A DNA stretch of 64,000 nucleotides from Cryptomeria japonica (GCF_030272615.1 NC_081412.1:346028169-346092168); one strand, 5' to 3'. Shown: positions 22,118 through 34,094, numbered from the stretch's first letter. Notes: generated by a model not told the origin, from the sequence alone. Program-made: numbers and translations.

Positions 22118-23912
22118 TTCGTTAGTTATCTGATGTTGACCGGGCACATATAGATTTATGCGGATTGACTCATCTTCTCGAGTTGCCTGATATCTATGTG
22201 AATCACGGCATGCTCACTACATTAGTTGAGAGGTTCCATTCAGAGCATAACACGTTTCATTTACCAGTTGGGGAGATGACGATCACTCCCAAGGATGTAT
22301 ACAGGATTCTCCATATCCCTTTTGTTGGGGGTAAGGTAGATTATGATGCAGCACAACGTCCTAGCTACTAGCTGTGAGACAGGTATTTAGGGATGCAGAC
22401 ATTCTGTCACGTTCTATCAGTTGGGATGTGATAATGACCAGGTACAGTGAGAACTTTCCACTGGCTTGTGTCTTGGAAGGTTTCATTGGTGTCTTTCTTA
22501 TGTTGGACAGGGGACAGCAGGGGTTTTTATGTGGATGGGGCAGGATGTTGGAGAGACTTGTGGAGCACCCCTAGAGGTTAGGTTGGGGTTCATGTATATT
22601 GGCACACATGTATCGCGAGATGCATGAGATTGTATATAGGGATGGGAAGAGTATGGCTGCAAGAGTTTTGATACTACAGATATGGGCTTGGGAGCACCTC
22701 CCAGTTTGCAGACCGATTGTGGATGACGCCAGAGATCCACAATAGCATATTGTTTACAGATATTCTGGATACATTACGCAGCCCCATCTGGGCAAGATAG
22801 ATTATTGGAGATGACAGCTAGACGACTTGATAGTCGTGATATGGAGACCGTATAGGGGTCTGGAGCCTTGGGATGATTGGAGAGTTTTACATAGAGACCT
22901 ATTCATTACATGACCTCTCATAGGTAGATCACAGATAGTGGTCGAGCGGTTTGTTGTTACTTGAGTGATGAGGCAGTATGGTAGACCTCAGAGGATCTCG
23001 CATGAGTTTACTGCATATGCGCGTTATGCAGATGAGGAGAGGTGGGGATGGGCGACGAGGCTATCATATGCCATAGGCATGTAGGAGCTGACTGGGTTAC
23101 AATGGCTCAGGTGGGACTATTTAGAGGATATTGCAGATGCAGGGGTATTGCCCCAGTACAGGAATTGGTTCCAGCAGCACCCTTTCCCGAGATTTACTGA
23201 TCCAGCAGAGCAGGCACCTCTGATAGAGGAGGTTGAGGATGATGCCCCCGCGCAGGCACAGGGATAGGGACAAAGGCAGGGACCGAGAGCTGAGGCTTTA
23301 AGGTAGACTAGTGGCAATCCTGGCACTAGCAGCAGCAGGGTGCCAGTTGGTGGTAGGCACCAGCAGAGAGGAAAGGGTGGATCCCTAGGGACTGTTGGGG
23401 TGAGACTGGGTGGAGCTAGGGTGACGGAAGGTGGAGGAGAGGAGGAGAGAATAGCTCCCAGACAGATCAGACAAAGGAGGGAGGAGCAGGGTGGAGCCGA
23501 AGGTGGAGATGGAGGCGGTGATGGTGGCGGAGATCCTGCTAGGGATCAGGGGGCCGACACAATGCGGTCAATGAGAGCACGCCTAGCGGGTTTACAGTCA
23601 CAGCTGATAGTAGCACAAAATCAGCTGGTGGAGCGAGAGCGATAGCTAGTAGAGCTTAGGGCTGAGTGCGATCGTCAGATCGCAGAGATAAGGGCAGAGA
23701 CAGACGCTCTGCGGTAAGAGGTACTCCATCAGACGAGTTGGGAAACTTATTATGTTGCGGATTACAACATAGCAATTCCATTAGCACAGTAGGTTGTACC
23801 TTATTCTCAATATATGGCTCGATCTGAGGGAGCTCGGGCACCTAGGCAGGATCCCGGTCAGCAGGCTCCTCCTCCTCCACCACGTGGCGATGAGGGAGAG
23901 GAAGAGAGCTAG
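22118..23912 (+). pseudogene. Plant mobile domain (PMD, MAIN-like) protein, antisense inside element B
   Basis: The first block (22118-22370) reads ...LTHLLELPDIYVNHGMLTT..., then LVERFHSEHNTFHLPVGEMT, the hallmark start of the plant mobile domain family (aminotransferase-like PMD). After one frameshift near 22371, a single frame continues to TAG 23910. It contains RQVFRDADILSRSISWD, MHEIVYRDGKSM, QIWAWEHLPVCRPI, YWR.QLDDLIVVIWRPYRG and MRQYGRPQRI, then a Gly/Glu-rich linker (about 23340-23560), a short coiled coil (SQLIVAQNQLVERER) and a Pro-rich tail. Eleven internal stops break it, at 22572, 22743, 22812, 22911, 22962, 23082, 23265, 23304, 23643, 23715 and 23790. PMD proteins of plants act in genome stability and TE silencing (MAIN, MAIL1), and PMD domains are known to be carried by retrotransposons. 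This copy is dead. Its direction is opposite to the gag-pol of B. Confidence 0.8.
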
Positions 23913-24517
23913 ATCTTTTTGTGTAGCAATTAGATTTTTTTGTAGACACACCCATTTTTTATAGCCCTTACAATTCTTGCTTTGATGGGAGATTGTATAT
24001 GTCAGTTGACATTATTTTGTATCCTAAGACTTTATCATTATATATACAAGATCTTGATTTGAATTCATTGTACTTGTGTCGATCGATTATGAGATGCTTT
24101 TCTATATGCTTTATTCTATATGTATGCATATATGTTCAGTATGGATGTATGTAATGCAAATGAATATGGATGTTTGTTTTTGTTTCTTTCATATGCAAAT
24201 AAAATGAATGAAAATGAGTAATGAGTAGTGCAAAAAAAAATATTTTTCTATGCAATAAGATGAATGAAAATCAGTGAAATTGAAATGTATAAATCTATAT
24301 AAGATGCTTATGTATGCAGCTAACATCTCAATACACAAGTACTCGATCGAAGAAGTGATGAAAAAGAGACCACTTAGCTAAGAAATGATGATGCTTCCAA
24401 CTCTCATTCAAAAGATAAAGAGATCATTACCATACTAAAATCACTCTAAATTCACAAAATGCAGAATGAAATGCAAAATGAGATGCAACCTAAACCTATT
24501 CACTGGATTTGAAATGC
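23913..24517. other. Non-coding, 3' flank of the PMD gene
   Basis: T- and AT-rich with TATATATACAAG (about 24042) and an AATAAAATGAATG (about 24197) that could serve as a poly(A) signal for the plus-strand PMD transcript. No ORF. Confidence 0.35.
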
Positions 24518-24838
24518 TTAAGTTTCATCACTGAGCATTAACAAACATAGCAGGCATATTAGAGTTCCTTTGTTTTCATGTGTAATATTAATTATCTTGT
24601 CTGCAATAACCCATTTTCGTTCATATCCTTGGACAGATTTCGCAGGGACCCGGATTGCATGATAAAGAAATTCCCTCAAAACAAACAAAGAAATGATATG
24701 AACCTCCCTGTAGCATACAAATAAGCGAAGTTGAGGTATGTGTGGTGATTTCACCTTGATGTGAAGGCTCTTATCACAGACACCCAGCTGATTAGATGTT
24801 TCCAGATCATCGGAATTATTCCTACAAGCAGAAAACAA
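24518..24838 (-). CDS. Unassigned ORF of element B downstream of pol, 106 residues
   Basis: Minus-strand frame between integrase and the antisense PMD gene, in the direction of B. It contains a basic, conserved-looking word, RVPAKSVQGYERKWVIAD. I do not recognise a domain. It could be an extra ORF, as several Tat-like elements carry additional coding sequence after pol, or chance. The flanking 24839-25478 shows only A-rich (minus strand) non-coding DNA. Confidence 0.3.
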   Translation of the reverse strand: MFSACRNNSDDLETSNQLGVCDKSLHIKVKSPHIPQLRLFVCYREVHIISLFVLREFLYHAIRVPAKSVQGYERKWVIADKIINITHENKGTLICLLCLLMLSDET

Positions 24839-25478
24839 AGAAAATATTATGCCCCCAATCCTTACTCCTCTTAGTCAAGATAGACTTCCTCGAGTTACTC
24901 AGAGGGATACTAATCGAAAACCAATATAAAAGACAACACACAAAGAAAATTTCATGCATAGCTCAAACTGTTTAGTGATTGTTTTCAGTCATGTTGGTTT
25001 GCTTGTGTACTCAGTGATAAAACTCTTCAATAGTCTGGAGACAGGTGACTGACTCGGAGTGGACGACCAGGTTTCACTGACGTAAAGTTGACTTGGTTGA
25101 TACTGCTTAGGACATGTAATGTGCTCTGTCGATTAACCTAAGACTAGTACATTAATCAGTTTCAAACCATGAGGGTTCCAACGAACCAAGATGTCACAAA
25201 AGTGACTAAAATATATGTACAAGTGATAGCAATTATGCATGAAAGCGGGAAACGCCAACGTTGCGTTGATAGATGGGGCGTTTGAGTACAAGAGGCACTT
25301 GTTTGCCAGGTTTTCACCTGTTTGGCAAAGATTCACTTTTTTTTTCAGCTTACTAGGTTTTCACCAGGGCATTTTCTCTCTTTTTCCTCTTTTTTTTTTT
25401 TTCTTTTCTTTTCTTTTTATGATTTTTAGATTTTTTTCAGGACATTTTCAGCTGTATAGGTTGCTGGAGCAGAGAATG
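24839..25478. other. Non-coding region after pol of B, with T-rich tract
   Basis: Includes a T/C-rich run at about 25368-25440 (plus strand). The plus-strand ORF at 25239-25547 is Phe-rich because of this tract and is not credible. Confidence 0.45.
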
Positions 25479-26643
25479 CTAAGTAAAGAATTTCTTCAAA
25501 TGGATGGTGTTAATCGGTTCACGGAGTTGTTCTCCTTTCGATGTTGAGAGTTGATAGGCACCAAAGCCAAAGATTGCAGTGACGATGTAGGGACCCAGCC
25601 AGTTGGGTTCAAACTTCCCTTTGTGGTCTCGAAACTATTGATTTTTAGGATTTTCTCTCAGAACTAGGTCACCAACCTGAAATTCTCGTTGTCAAACCTT
25701 CTTGTTATATCCTCTAGACATTCTCTTTTGATACACTCTGAGATGATCAAACGTCACTTGTCGACGTTCATCCAACAATTTGAGTTCTTGCAATCTAGCT
25801 ATTCTATAGTTTTTATCAGTAACAAGACCTTGCAAAGAAACTCTTAGAGATGGTATTTCCACTTCAATAGGTAATAATTCTTCGGACCCATGCACAAAAG
25901 AAAAAGGTGTAGCCCCAATAGGTGTTTTGATACTTGTTCTGTAAGCCCATAATGCAAGATTGAGCTGCAGATGCCAATCCTTCCTGAATTCGTTCACTAT
26001 TCTGTGTAAGATAGTCAGGAGGTTTTTGTTAGATGCCTCAGCTTGTCCATTACCTTGAGGGTAATATACGGATGACCAATGTTATTTAATTTTGAATTTC
26101 TCACAGAGCTCGTCTAGATCTTTATTTTTGAATTGTCCTCACTTGTCAGTCATGATGGATGAAGGTATCCCATACCTGCAGATGATATGGTTTAGGATGA
26201 ACAGAGCTACTTGTTTACCAGTTGCTTTGATGAGTGGAACCACTTCTACCCACTTAGTGAAGTACTCAGTGGCAGTTATGATAAACTTGTGTCCATTGGA
26301 TGATGCGGGATATATTTGACCAATGAGATCAAACACCCATTGCTGAAAAGGCCAATGTGTAATGAAGGGTATGAGATCTCTTGCTGGAGCATGTATGAGA
26401 TTTCCAAGTAGCTGACACTTCTCACAAGTTTTATAAAACTTTATAGCATCCTTCTCCATGTCTGGCCAGTAGTAGCCAGCCCTTAGTAGTTTCTAAGCTA
26501 AAGTAAGACCATTCGAATGAGATCCACAAATACCTTCATGGACTTCTGATAATGCACTTTCGATAATGCATGTTTAGACTCTCCAGTTTCTAGACACCTA
26601 AGCAATGTACCATCCAAACCTCGCTTAAACAAATCATTAGCAA
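25479..26643 (-). pseudogene. Element B integrase
   Basis: Order on the minus strand: zinc-binding end CEKCQLLGN (about 26385-26420), then the DDE core with WVFDLIGQIYPASSNGHKF (first Asp), IPSSIMTDK (second Asp, about 26140) and YYPQGNGQAEASNKNLL (catalytic Glu, about 26040), then NLALWAYRTSIKTPIGATPF and the C-terminal FEPNWLGPYIV (about 25600). The last stop is TAG at 25481-25479. All three acidic residues are present, but several stops (for example TGA after MTDK, TAA before HWSSVYYP) kill the frame. It lies in a different frame from RT, so a frameshift separates them near 26460-26650. Known role: inserting the cDNA. Confidence 0.85.
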
Positions 26644-26653
26644 TGATGACGTA

Positions 26654-28909
26654 CTATGAAGCATTTCGAGTTAGGTTCCTTTTCTCATTATGGGTAATAT
26701 TTTCTACGATAATTTGGTCACACAGATAAGAGTAAATATGGGTGTAGCGGGATGAGTCATGTCCAATAATAGAACAGACTTTCTGGGACTCAGGAGAATC
26801 ATAGGCAGGGTAATGTAACTCTTCCACCAGGAATTCAAAGCAAAAAATAGACTCTTGTAATTCTGGTATAGATGCCAAGGTGGCCATAGCATCTGTTGCT
26901 CTATTTGCTGATCTAGGAATCTGGTAGAATGATACAAAAGTAAAATACTTCTTGAGATCATCCACCATTCTCTTATACGACATCAGTTTCTCATCTCAAG
27001 TCTGATATGTATCATTGATTTGATTGATTATTAGCTGAGAATCTCCATAGATGTGTAATTCCAGAACCTTTTATTCGATAGCCAGCTTGATCCCATTTAC
27101 CAAAGCTTCATACTCTGTAATGTTGTTTGTACAAGGGAAAATAATCTTATAAGCCTTTGGGATCGAATACTTTTGAGGAGTAATAAAAAGTATTCCAGCA
27201 CTAGAACCATTTTGAGTGAAAGACCCATCAAAGAACATCTTCCAGGATTGTTGAGTAAGGTGCATTATTGATTCATCTAGAAATTCTATATGCAGCGGTT
27301 GTGTGTCTTCAAGTGGAGCATCAAGAAGTTGATCTGCAATCACTTGTCCTTTGATGGCTTTGCATTCCACATATTCAATATCAAACTCTATAAGAACCAT
27401 GACCCATTTAGCCAATCTTCTTGTAAGTGTTGCTTTGTTGAGAAGATATTTGAGCGGATAAATCTTAGCTACTAGCTTGATGGAATGTGCTAACATGTAG
27501 TGTCTCAATTTTTGTGATGAAAAGACCAATGCCAAGCATACTTTTTCTATTATAGTATATTTCATTTCATAAGACGCCAATGTTTTGCTGATGTAATATA
27601 TAGCTCTCTCTTTTTTATTTTCATCCTGTTGTGCCATAAGTGCCCCCGATGATGAATCAGTAGCTGATATGTATAAGATCAATGGTTTAACTTGAATTGG
27701 TGGCATCAATATTGGTGGATTGGACAGGTACTCTTTGATTTGTTGAAGGTGTTGTTCACATTCTCGATCCCAGTTGTATATTACTCCTTTCCTCAATACT
27801 TTTGTGAAAGGTTGAGCTTTGTCTGCCAGCTGAGAAATAAAGCATTTGATTGATTGGAGACGTCCCCATAAACTTCTCATTTGACTGATGTTCTTCGGAG
27901 GGGAAATTTCCATTATAGCTTGGACCTTCTCAGGATCAACCTCGATTCCCTTCTTTGAAATGATGTAGCCAAGTAGTTTACCAGATGTCACTCCGAATGC
28001 ACACTTTTTTGGATTCAGTCAGAGTTTGAATTTTTCCATTCTATCTAGTATAGGGCCTAGCTCTTGAATATGTGTGGATCTCTTCATAGTCTTTACTAAA
28101 GTGTCATCAACATAGTCTTCCATATTCTTATGCATCATATCATGAAAGATAGTAGTTACCGCTTTTTGGTAAGTTGCTCCTGTGTTCTTCAGCCCAAATG
28201 GCATGATATTTCAGCAAAAGGTTCCCCATGCACAGGTGAAAGCTGTCTTTTCTTGATCCCTAGGAGCTATTTTGATCTGGTTATAGCCGGAGAATCCGTC
28301 CATTAGTGAGTACATCTCATACCCAGCAGTCATATCGACTATCATATCAATGTTTGGTAATGGAAATTCATCCTTCGGACAAGCTTTGTTGAGATCTCTG
28401 AAGTATGTGCAAACCCTAATAGATTTGTCTGCCTTTGACACAAGTACTATGTTTTAAATCCATTATGCATAGTCTATAGCTCTGATAAATCCAGCTTTTA
28501 GCAATTTTTCTAGCTCAGCCTTGACTAGCAATGTGACGTGAGGGTGCATCTTACAGAGTTTTTGCTTGACTGGTTTGACTCCTAGTGTGATAGAAAGATG
28601 GTGCATGATAAGATCAGGATCCAGGCCTGGGATATCAGAGTACATCCATGCAAAATTGATCTTCTTTTCTAAAAAGAGATTAGTGAAATCTTTCAATTAT
28701 TCTGTTGATAGTGATTGAGCTACATGAATGATGTGTGGTGTCTCTTGACTCCCAATGTTCACTGGCTGAGTTGGCTCGATCAATATAGAAGACCTCTCCT
28801 GAAAATGACTTGGCAGTATATCAAGTATCTCACCTTTAGGTGCCTTAGAGAGGTTTTCACCCTTAGGTACATCCTTTATTTTCTCTTTTTTAGATTCCGA
28901 CATCGCCAC
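26654..28909 (-). pseudogene. Element B reverse transcriptase, RNase H and second (archaeal-type) RNase H
   Basis: One frame from about 28909 to 26654 broken by stops. RT words are CTYFRDLNKACPKDEFPLP, YSLMDGFSGYNQIKIAP (first catalytic Asp), MPFGLKNTGATYQ and DYVDDTLVK (YVDD, about 28105), then GYIISKKGIEVDPEKV. RNase H follows (LILYISATDSSSGALMAQ, YYISKTLASYEMKYTIIEK). After the connection region a second RNase H begins with WKMFFDGSFTQNGSSAG and NNITEYEALVNG (about 27075-27250) and ends with YQIPRSANRATDAMATLAS (about 26870-26930). The second domain is the archaeal-like RNase H of the Tat lineage. Stops near 28696, 28450, 28206 and 28018 inactivate the frame. Confidence 0.88.
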
Positions 28910-31400
28910 AATGTGGTTTTCGCCATCAGATCTTATTTTTATTTTTCTAATTTTTGCGTCTAAGATACTTGATATCTATTTCAGTCATGTTTTCACTCTG
29001 TTTGCTGGTGGAAGAGTACATGGATTCAACTACGTTGAGGTAATAGGCTAGCCTGTAGTCATTGTAAAAAGTAGGTACATTCATGGGTTGGTCTTGTAGG
29101 CTATAGTCAATTAATTTAGGATGTACCAAGGATAGAGTGTGGACATGTTCGAGGGAGTTCACAGTATTGTCATCACAACTGGGAATCGAAAAGTCAAGTT
29201 CTAGAAGACTACCTTGCGTAAATGTCTCGAGACCAGAAATAGTCAGAACATGATTATTAAAGTGCACGTTAATATTTAGTTGACCTAATCCAATAGACCT
29301 ACTTGTAGCACCATTTTATACGTCAGACTGGACTACATATCATTGTTCAACAGTAACAAGATCAGTAGATAGATTCTCATCATTTACATTAGATGATTCA
29401 GAGTTTGATGTTGAGTAGATATTGTCATAAATAGGATTGTTATCAGAGTCATCAGAGTCGTCGGATGAAGTTTCCTAGTCTTCTTCAAGTGATTGAGTGA
29501 ATGTATGTATGGTATCAACACCTACATATTTAATGCTACAAATTCCTTCAAGATTTGGCTCATTTATCATTTGTATCTGACATACCTGTTGACATAACCT
29601 TGATGGTTTTGTGAGTCCCTGTCGTCTACTCCATTCAATTTCCTCTGGACTAATGACTAGTTCTGCTTCTGTAGCTTCCCATTCTTCTTGTGTAGTCCCA
29701 TATTTGATTTGTTCTGTCTTATTAGAGGGGTATATAATAGATGAAACATTTTTCGGTATTCTTCCTTCTTTCAACCCTTGTTCATAGTCTGCTTGTCTTT
29801 TTAGTCTGATTTCTTGTATCTCATTTTCTAGCTTTAAGTGCATTAGCTCTTGAGTGTCATCTGTGATATTACTGGACTCTTCTGGAGTTTCTGAAATGGA
29901 TGTATCGGAGAGGTGGTGTGAACCCCATTCATACTCGTTTGATTCAGTCTTTGAATCGTCTACTTGTTGCCTACCAGTGTATGTGACTGGAACTTTTAGG
30001 GGTGCAAACAATTCTTTGATTCTTTCTACTTCGTCTCTCATATCTTCTGGAACTTCAACTCCTTGCATTGTTGTAGCTGACACCATCGGAACTTGAGTAC
30101 TGATTGTTTCTTCTCTCTTGATTGGTAGTTTCTCTTGTTCTTTTCCACACTCTGCTTGATTTTGTTGAGCGTCGACTTCCTGTGATGTTGAAGGCGATAT
30201 CCTTTTCTTCCACTTAGACTTAGAAGCATATTTTTGGTCTGATGTCTTTTTTGGATTGTATCCTAGTCTAGCCTTATCATTTGTAGATTTTGTTTGTAAC
30301 TGAATCGGTTCAATAATACCCTCTTGATGTTTTCCTAGGGGACCAGTACCTGAATATCCCATGCGTTGGATCATTTTGTAGCCAGGACCATATTGGGTTG
30401 GGGAAATCTCACAATGTCGTACTTCCTCGTTTTGACTATCTTCCTTGAAAAGCCAGTTAAGAACAACATCCTCTTCTATTTCATCTACCAGGGACGTAGA
30501 AGACTGTACAAAAAGATCATCATATATGATATTTGGAGTTAAAGTTTGTGTTCTCATAGCCTCTAATGGTTTGCCCAACTGTTTCGGCGATGGAAGAAGA
30601 GAGACTAATGAAAGTACTGGTTCTATCTTGTAACCATCCATGCCAATATTTGTAATCTTCAATTTCTTTTCTAAGTCCTTCATCAGAGCTTCTGGACTTT
30701 CATTTGTAGAGGCTGCCCTATTATGAGGCACAAAGGTATCAACACCTTTTGTCAATGCATTACAAGGAATATTTGTATCAGCATGAATACTAACTTCCAC
30801 TCCGTTATAAGGAAATTTTAAGCATTGATGGTATATAGATGGAATTGCCTTCATTTTATGAATCCATGACCTGCCCAGTAAGATATTGTATGATAGAGGA
30901 AGATCAAGTACTTGGAAAATGACATCTCTTTCTACGGGTCCCACCCTGATTGGTAATGATACCTGACCTTTAGAGGTCCTTTCTTCTTCATCATAGGCTT
31001 TAATTGTTATTTTCTTGGCCAGATCAATGACATTTTCATAAAATCCTAGTTGTGTAAGTAGATTGTAAGTACAAATATTCAACCCTCCATCTATCAAAAC
31101 ACGTTTAACTTTGTGTTTATGGATCATGGCTTCAATATGCAATGTTTGGTTATGTGGATGATTTAGCGAGTTGTCATCTTCTTCAGAGAAGGTCAGATAG
31201 TGAGGTGAAGTCAGATGACCCACCATAGATTGAAACCAATCAACATCTAAATCTTTTGGAACATTAGTGGTGAGCAATGCTTTGTCCAGGATCTCTTTGT
31301 GAGCAGAAGAGATTTTAAGCAATTTAAAGATGGAAATTTGAGCATTTGTCCTCTTCAGTTGGTCAACAATGCTATATCTAGAGGATGATGATGAAGTTAG
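28910..31400 (-). pseudogene. Element B protease with G-patch and variable linker
   Basis: Same frame as gag. The protease-like part shows VKRVLIDGGLNICTYNLL (about 31060-31110), with D-G-G where most retroviral-type proteases have D-S/T-G, then SYNILLGRSWIHKM (about 30860-30900). Further on, a G-patch is readable, with YGPGYKMIQRMGYSGTG, PLGKHQEGI and ARLGY (about 30260-30410). G-patches are known next to protease in some retroelements and bind nucleic acid. The remaining C-terminal part is acidic, low complexity and variable. The long uninterrupted part is 31322-29475 (615 residues). Stops occur at about 31400, 29474 and again before the RT frame. The Asp-Gly-Gly may be a family variant rather than a defect. 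Confidence 0.75.
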
Positions 31401-33284
31401 CTATTTAAATTTATCAAATGTTGATTCTTTTTGTTTGTTTGACGAGGTTGGTAGGTTTGATGGTGTTTGAGCCGAAGTTGAAGAACTAGCTCCTTGGAGA
31501 GTTACTTTCTTTTGAGAACGAGTCATAGCATTTGCATCTCGTGATTCATGTTGTTTGTCTTTGATTATAATCACATTGCAATATTCAGGTTGGGAAGACT
31601 CAATCATGTTGATGACATTGTCATTGCTGGTATAAGCGTAATTTACTTTGGCATCTCCTTTTGTTTTTGAGGAATCACCTTGTTCGTAAACAGGTAAAGG
31701 ATCTTTAAATGCTTTGTGATCAGCATTTGTTGGGTGATTCTCGACAACAATTTTACCAGCGTCTATGAGATCTTGAATCTCAGGCTTGAGCTTCATGTAG
31801 TTGTTTGTGTTATGACCTTTATTCCGATGGTAGTCACAGTATTCATTTTCTCTCCACCATTTTGGTTTGACTTCCGGATCATATGGCCTAGAATTATCTG
31901 GTAACATTATTGGGTTGTTTGGCAATAAAGTTTTGAAAGCGGATTCGTATGATTCTTCCAGAGGAGTGAATTCGGTTCTAGGTTTTGAAAGCCACGATTT
32001 CTCTTTGAACCACTCTTTTACTTTCTTAGGAGGATTTTTTGATGTGGTTTCAGCTGCTTTGAGTGCTTGCATGCCACTAGCCAAGTTAAATATCGTGGGC
32101 TTCGAGTTGGTTTTAATAGTGTCTACTACTCCGTCATTAACAACGTTCTTGTTGTTGTCTTTGCCATACTTCCAATACTTGTTCTTCTCTTTAGAGCTAG
32201 ATCATGGTTATGTTTCTTTCCAAGGTGAGATATCTCCTTTCTTTATAAGCACATCTTCTATTCGGATAGCATTATCTACCATTTTGTTAAATGATGGGTG
32301 CACTTGCATTTGGATACTATATTTCAATTCAGGGATCAGATTGTTGACAAATATATCTATTTTCTCAGAATCTAGAATAGGCCGTGAATATCTAGAGAAC
32401 ATTTTTCTCCAACGTTGGAGGAAAGTGAGAAAAGGCTCCCTTGTTTTCTATTTGGTATTGCAAAGTTCGATCATAGTAACGGGGTGTCGAATGTTATAGG
32501 ATTATTGTTGTAAAAATAGATGGATTAATTCTTCAAAAGTTTTTATTCCCTTAGGTAGACTTGAGAACCATTCCATAGCTTGTCCCCCGAGACTTCTCAG
32601 GAAAAGGCGCATGAGATACGTTTGGTCGTGCATGAAATCCATACATAAAGCACAAAATTCTCTGATATGGTCTTGGGGATCTGAGTTCCCATCATATTCG
32701 TCAAATTTTGGGATCTCAACTCGTGAAGGAAATGGAAGCATGTATAGGTTTTTGTCAAATGGAAATAGGCATATTGTCTTCAGAGAATATTGTTTTGGGG
32801 ATTTATCCTTGTTTTTTAGTTCTGTGATCTCAGTCTGTAAGGCTTGTAATTGTCTGTGTACCATTATTATAGGTGATTCTTCCTTTTTAGTGATGAGAGT
32901 CTGAATGTCATATCCAGTAGGAAGTTTGGCGCCTTGTTTTGCTAGCTCTAGAAAATAATCTTCTTTTTCTCTAGCCATGATAACCTTCATCATTTTTCGG
33001 AAATCTTTATCCTTTTGACATCTATGATTATCTTTTTCTAGTTTTTCAGAGGCTTCAGATTCACTGGATGAGGAATCATTGCCAGTATCATGAATACTGA
33101 GGTTGTCTTCATCATTTTGTTCTGTTCTAGGTATAGGAAGAGATAAAGGTTCACCATATACTGGTATCTCTGATGATGAAGGTTTATTAGTAAGAGGACC
33201 CTCTTCGTAAAATGGATTATCTTTATATGAAAAGGATTTCCCTTTGGCATCTTTCTTATGAGAACTTTTGGTTTGAATAGGCAT
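31401..33284 (-). pseudogene. Element B gag
   Basis: ATG at 33284, in the same frame as the protease. The N-terminus is polar and low complexity. The capsid region (about 32500-32720) contains RVEIPKFDEYDGNSDPQDHI, MRLFLRSLGGQAMEWFSSLP and GIKTFEELIHLFL. The C-terminal part has the knuckle-like motif EYCDYHRNKGHNTNNYMKLK (about 31790-31850), the CxYHxxxGHxTxxC-like pattern of Tat gags, with Tyr-Met in place of the last Cys. Stops near 32502, 32430, 32207, 32201 and 31400 break it, most explained by one C-to-T change (CAA or CGA to stop). The plus-strand ORF at 31867-32499 is a shadow. Confidence 0.8.
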
Positions 33285-33726
33285 TTTTATTGAATGGTGT
33301 GACCTAAAGCTGTTTGTGATGCATAAGTCAATATCAAATTCAGAGCTAGTTGTTCGGTTAACGTATTGATTGAGAGAAGCAACTAAGATTTAGTCTGGTT
33401 TCAGGAAAGATCTATCCTATGTAAGACGTTTATCTAAGCTGGTTTGAGAGAAGTGATTAAGACTCAGTCTGGTTTCAGGAATGATCTATCTTGTATAAGA
33501 CGTTATCTAAGTGACTTAAGTTTGATAAATAGTTGATTAAACTAGCTGAAAGATGATCGACAAAATCGTACAACACAAATGACAAAGGTACACTGTTTTG
33601 ATCTGTTTATGCTCAGAATGATGATAACCAGTATTATGCTCACTGTAGATTGTTTTAGGCAAGTTCGACAGTATGCTAGCTTTAGGATGATGACAATAGT
33701 GTTTCGTATGAGTTGTTGCCTAGTAC

Positions 33727-33941
33727 CGTACGACAGATGGGTATGTCTGAAATGACAAATTGATCAATGCAATATTTTATCGTACGACATAGGATGCAGG
33801 CTCAAACGACAATTCTTAGAACCAGACGACAGAAAAATCGTACGACACAAGATGAAGGCTCAAACGATAGACTATTAGGACTGATGGAATATCGTACGAC
33901 ACAGAATATGAAACAGGAGGATAAATCAGAAGACTCGTACG
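33727..33941. repeat. Cluster of CGTACG palindromes in the leader of B
   Basis: CGTACG occurs at 33727, 33781, 33839, 33893 and 33936, mostly as TCGTACGACA, with spacings of 43-58 bases. In-between copies such as CAAACGACAAT and CAGACGACAGA are decayed versions. Two more sites are at 35236 and 35323. The plus-strand ORF 33767-34003 is made of this repeat and is not coding. Confidence 0.85.
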
Positions 33942-34094
33942 ACTATTTACTAGACAAAGGCAAAATTCTGAGTTTTTCAATGACAGAGTATGATCAGATT
34001 TGAGATAGACTAAGTTTTGATCGTTGACTAACGATGACCAGTTTAAAGGTGGACAAAGTTTTTGATAGCTAAGGTATACTAGTTTGTGACACAG

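Noticed and set aside
25239-25547. 102-residue plus-strand ORF
   Set aside because: Phe-rich translation of a T/C tract in the non-coding 3' part of element B.
31867-32499. 210-residue plus-strand ORF
   Set aside because: Antisense to gag of element B, which has clear capsid and knuckle motifs.
33767-34003. 78-residue plus-strand ORF
   Set aside because: Made of the CGTACG repeat in the leader of B; low-complexity and antisense to the element.
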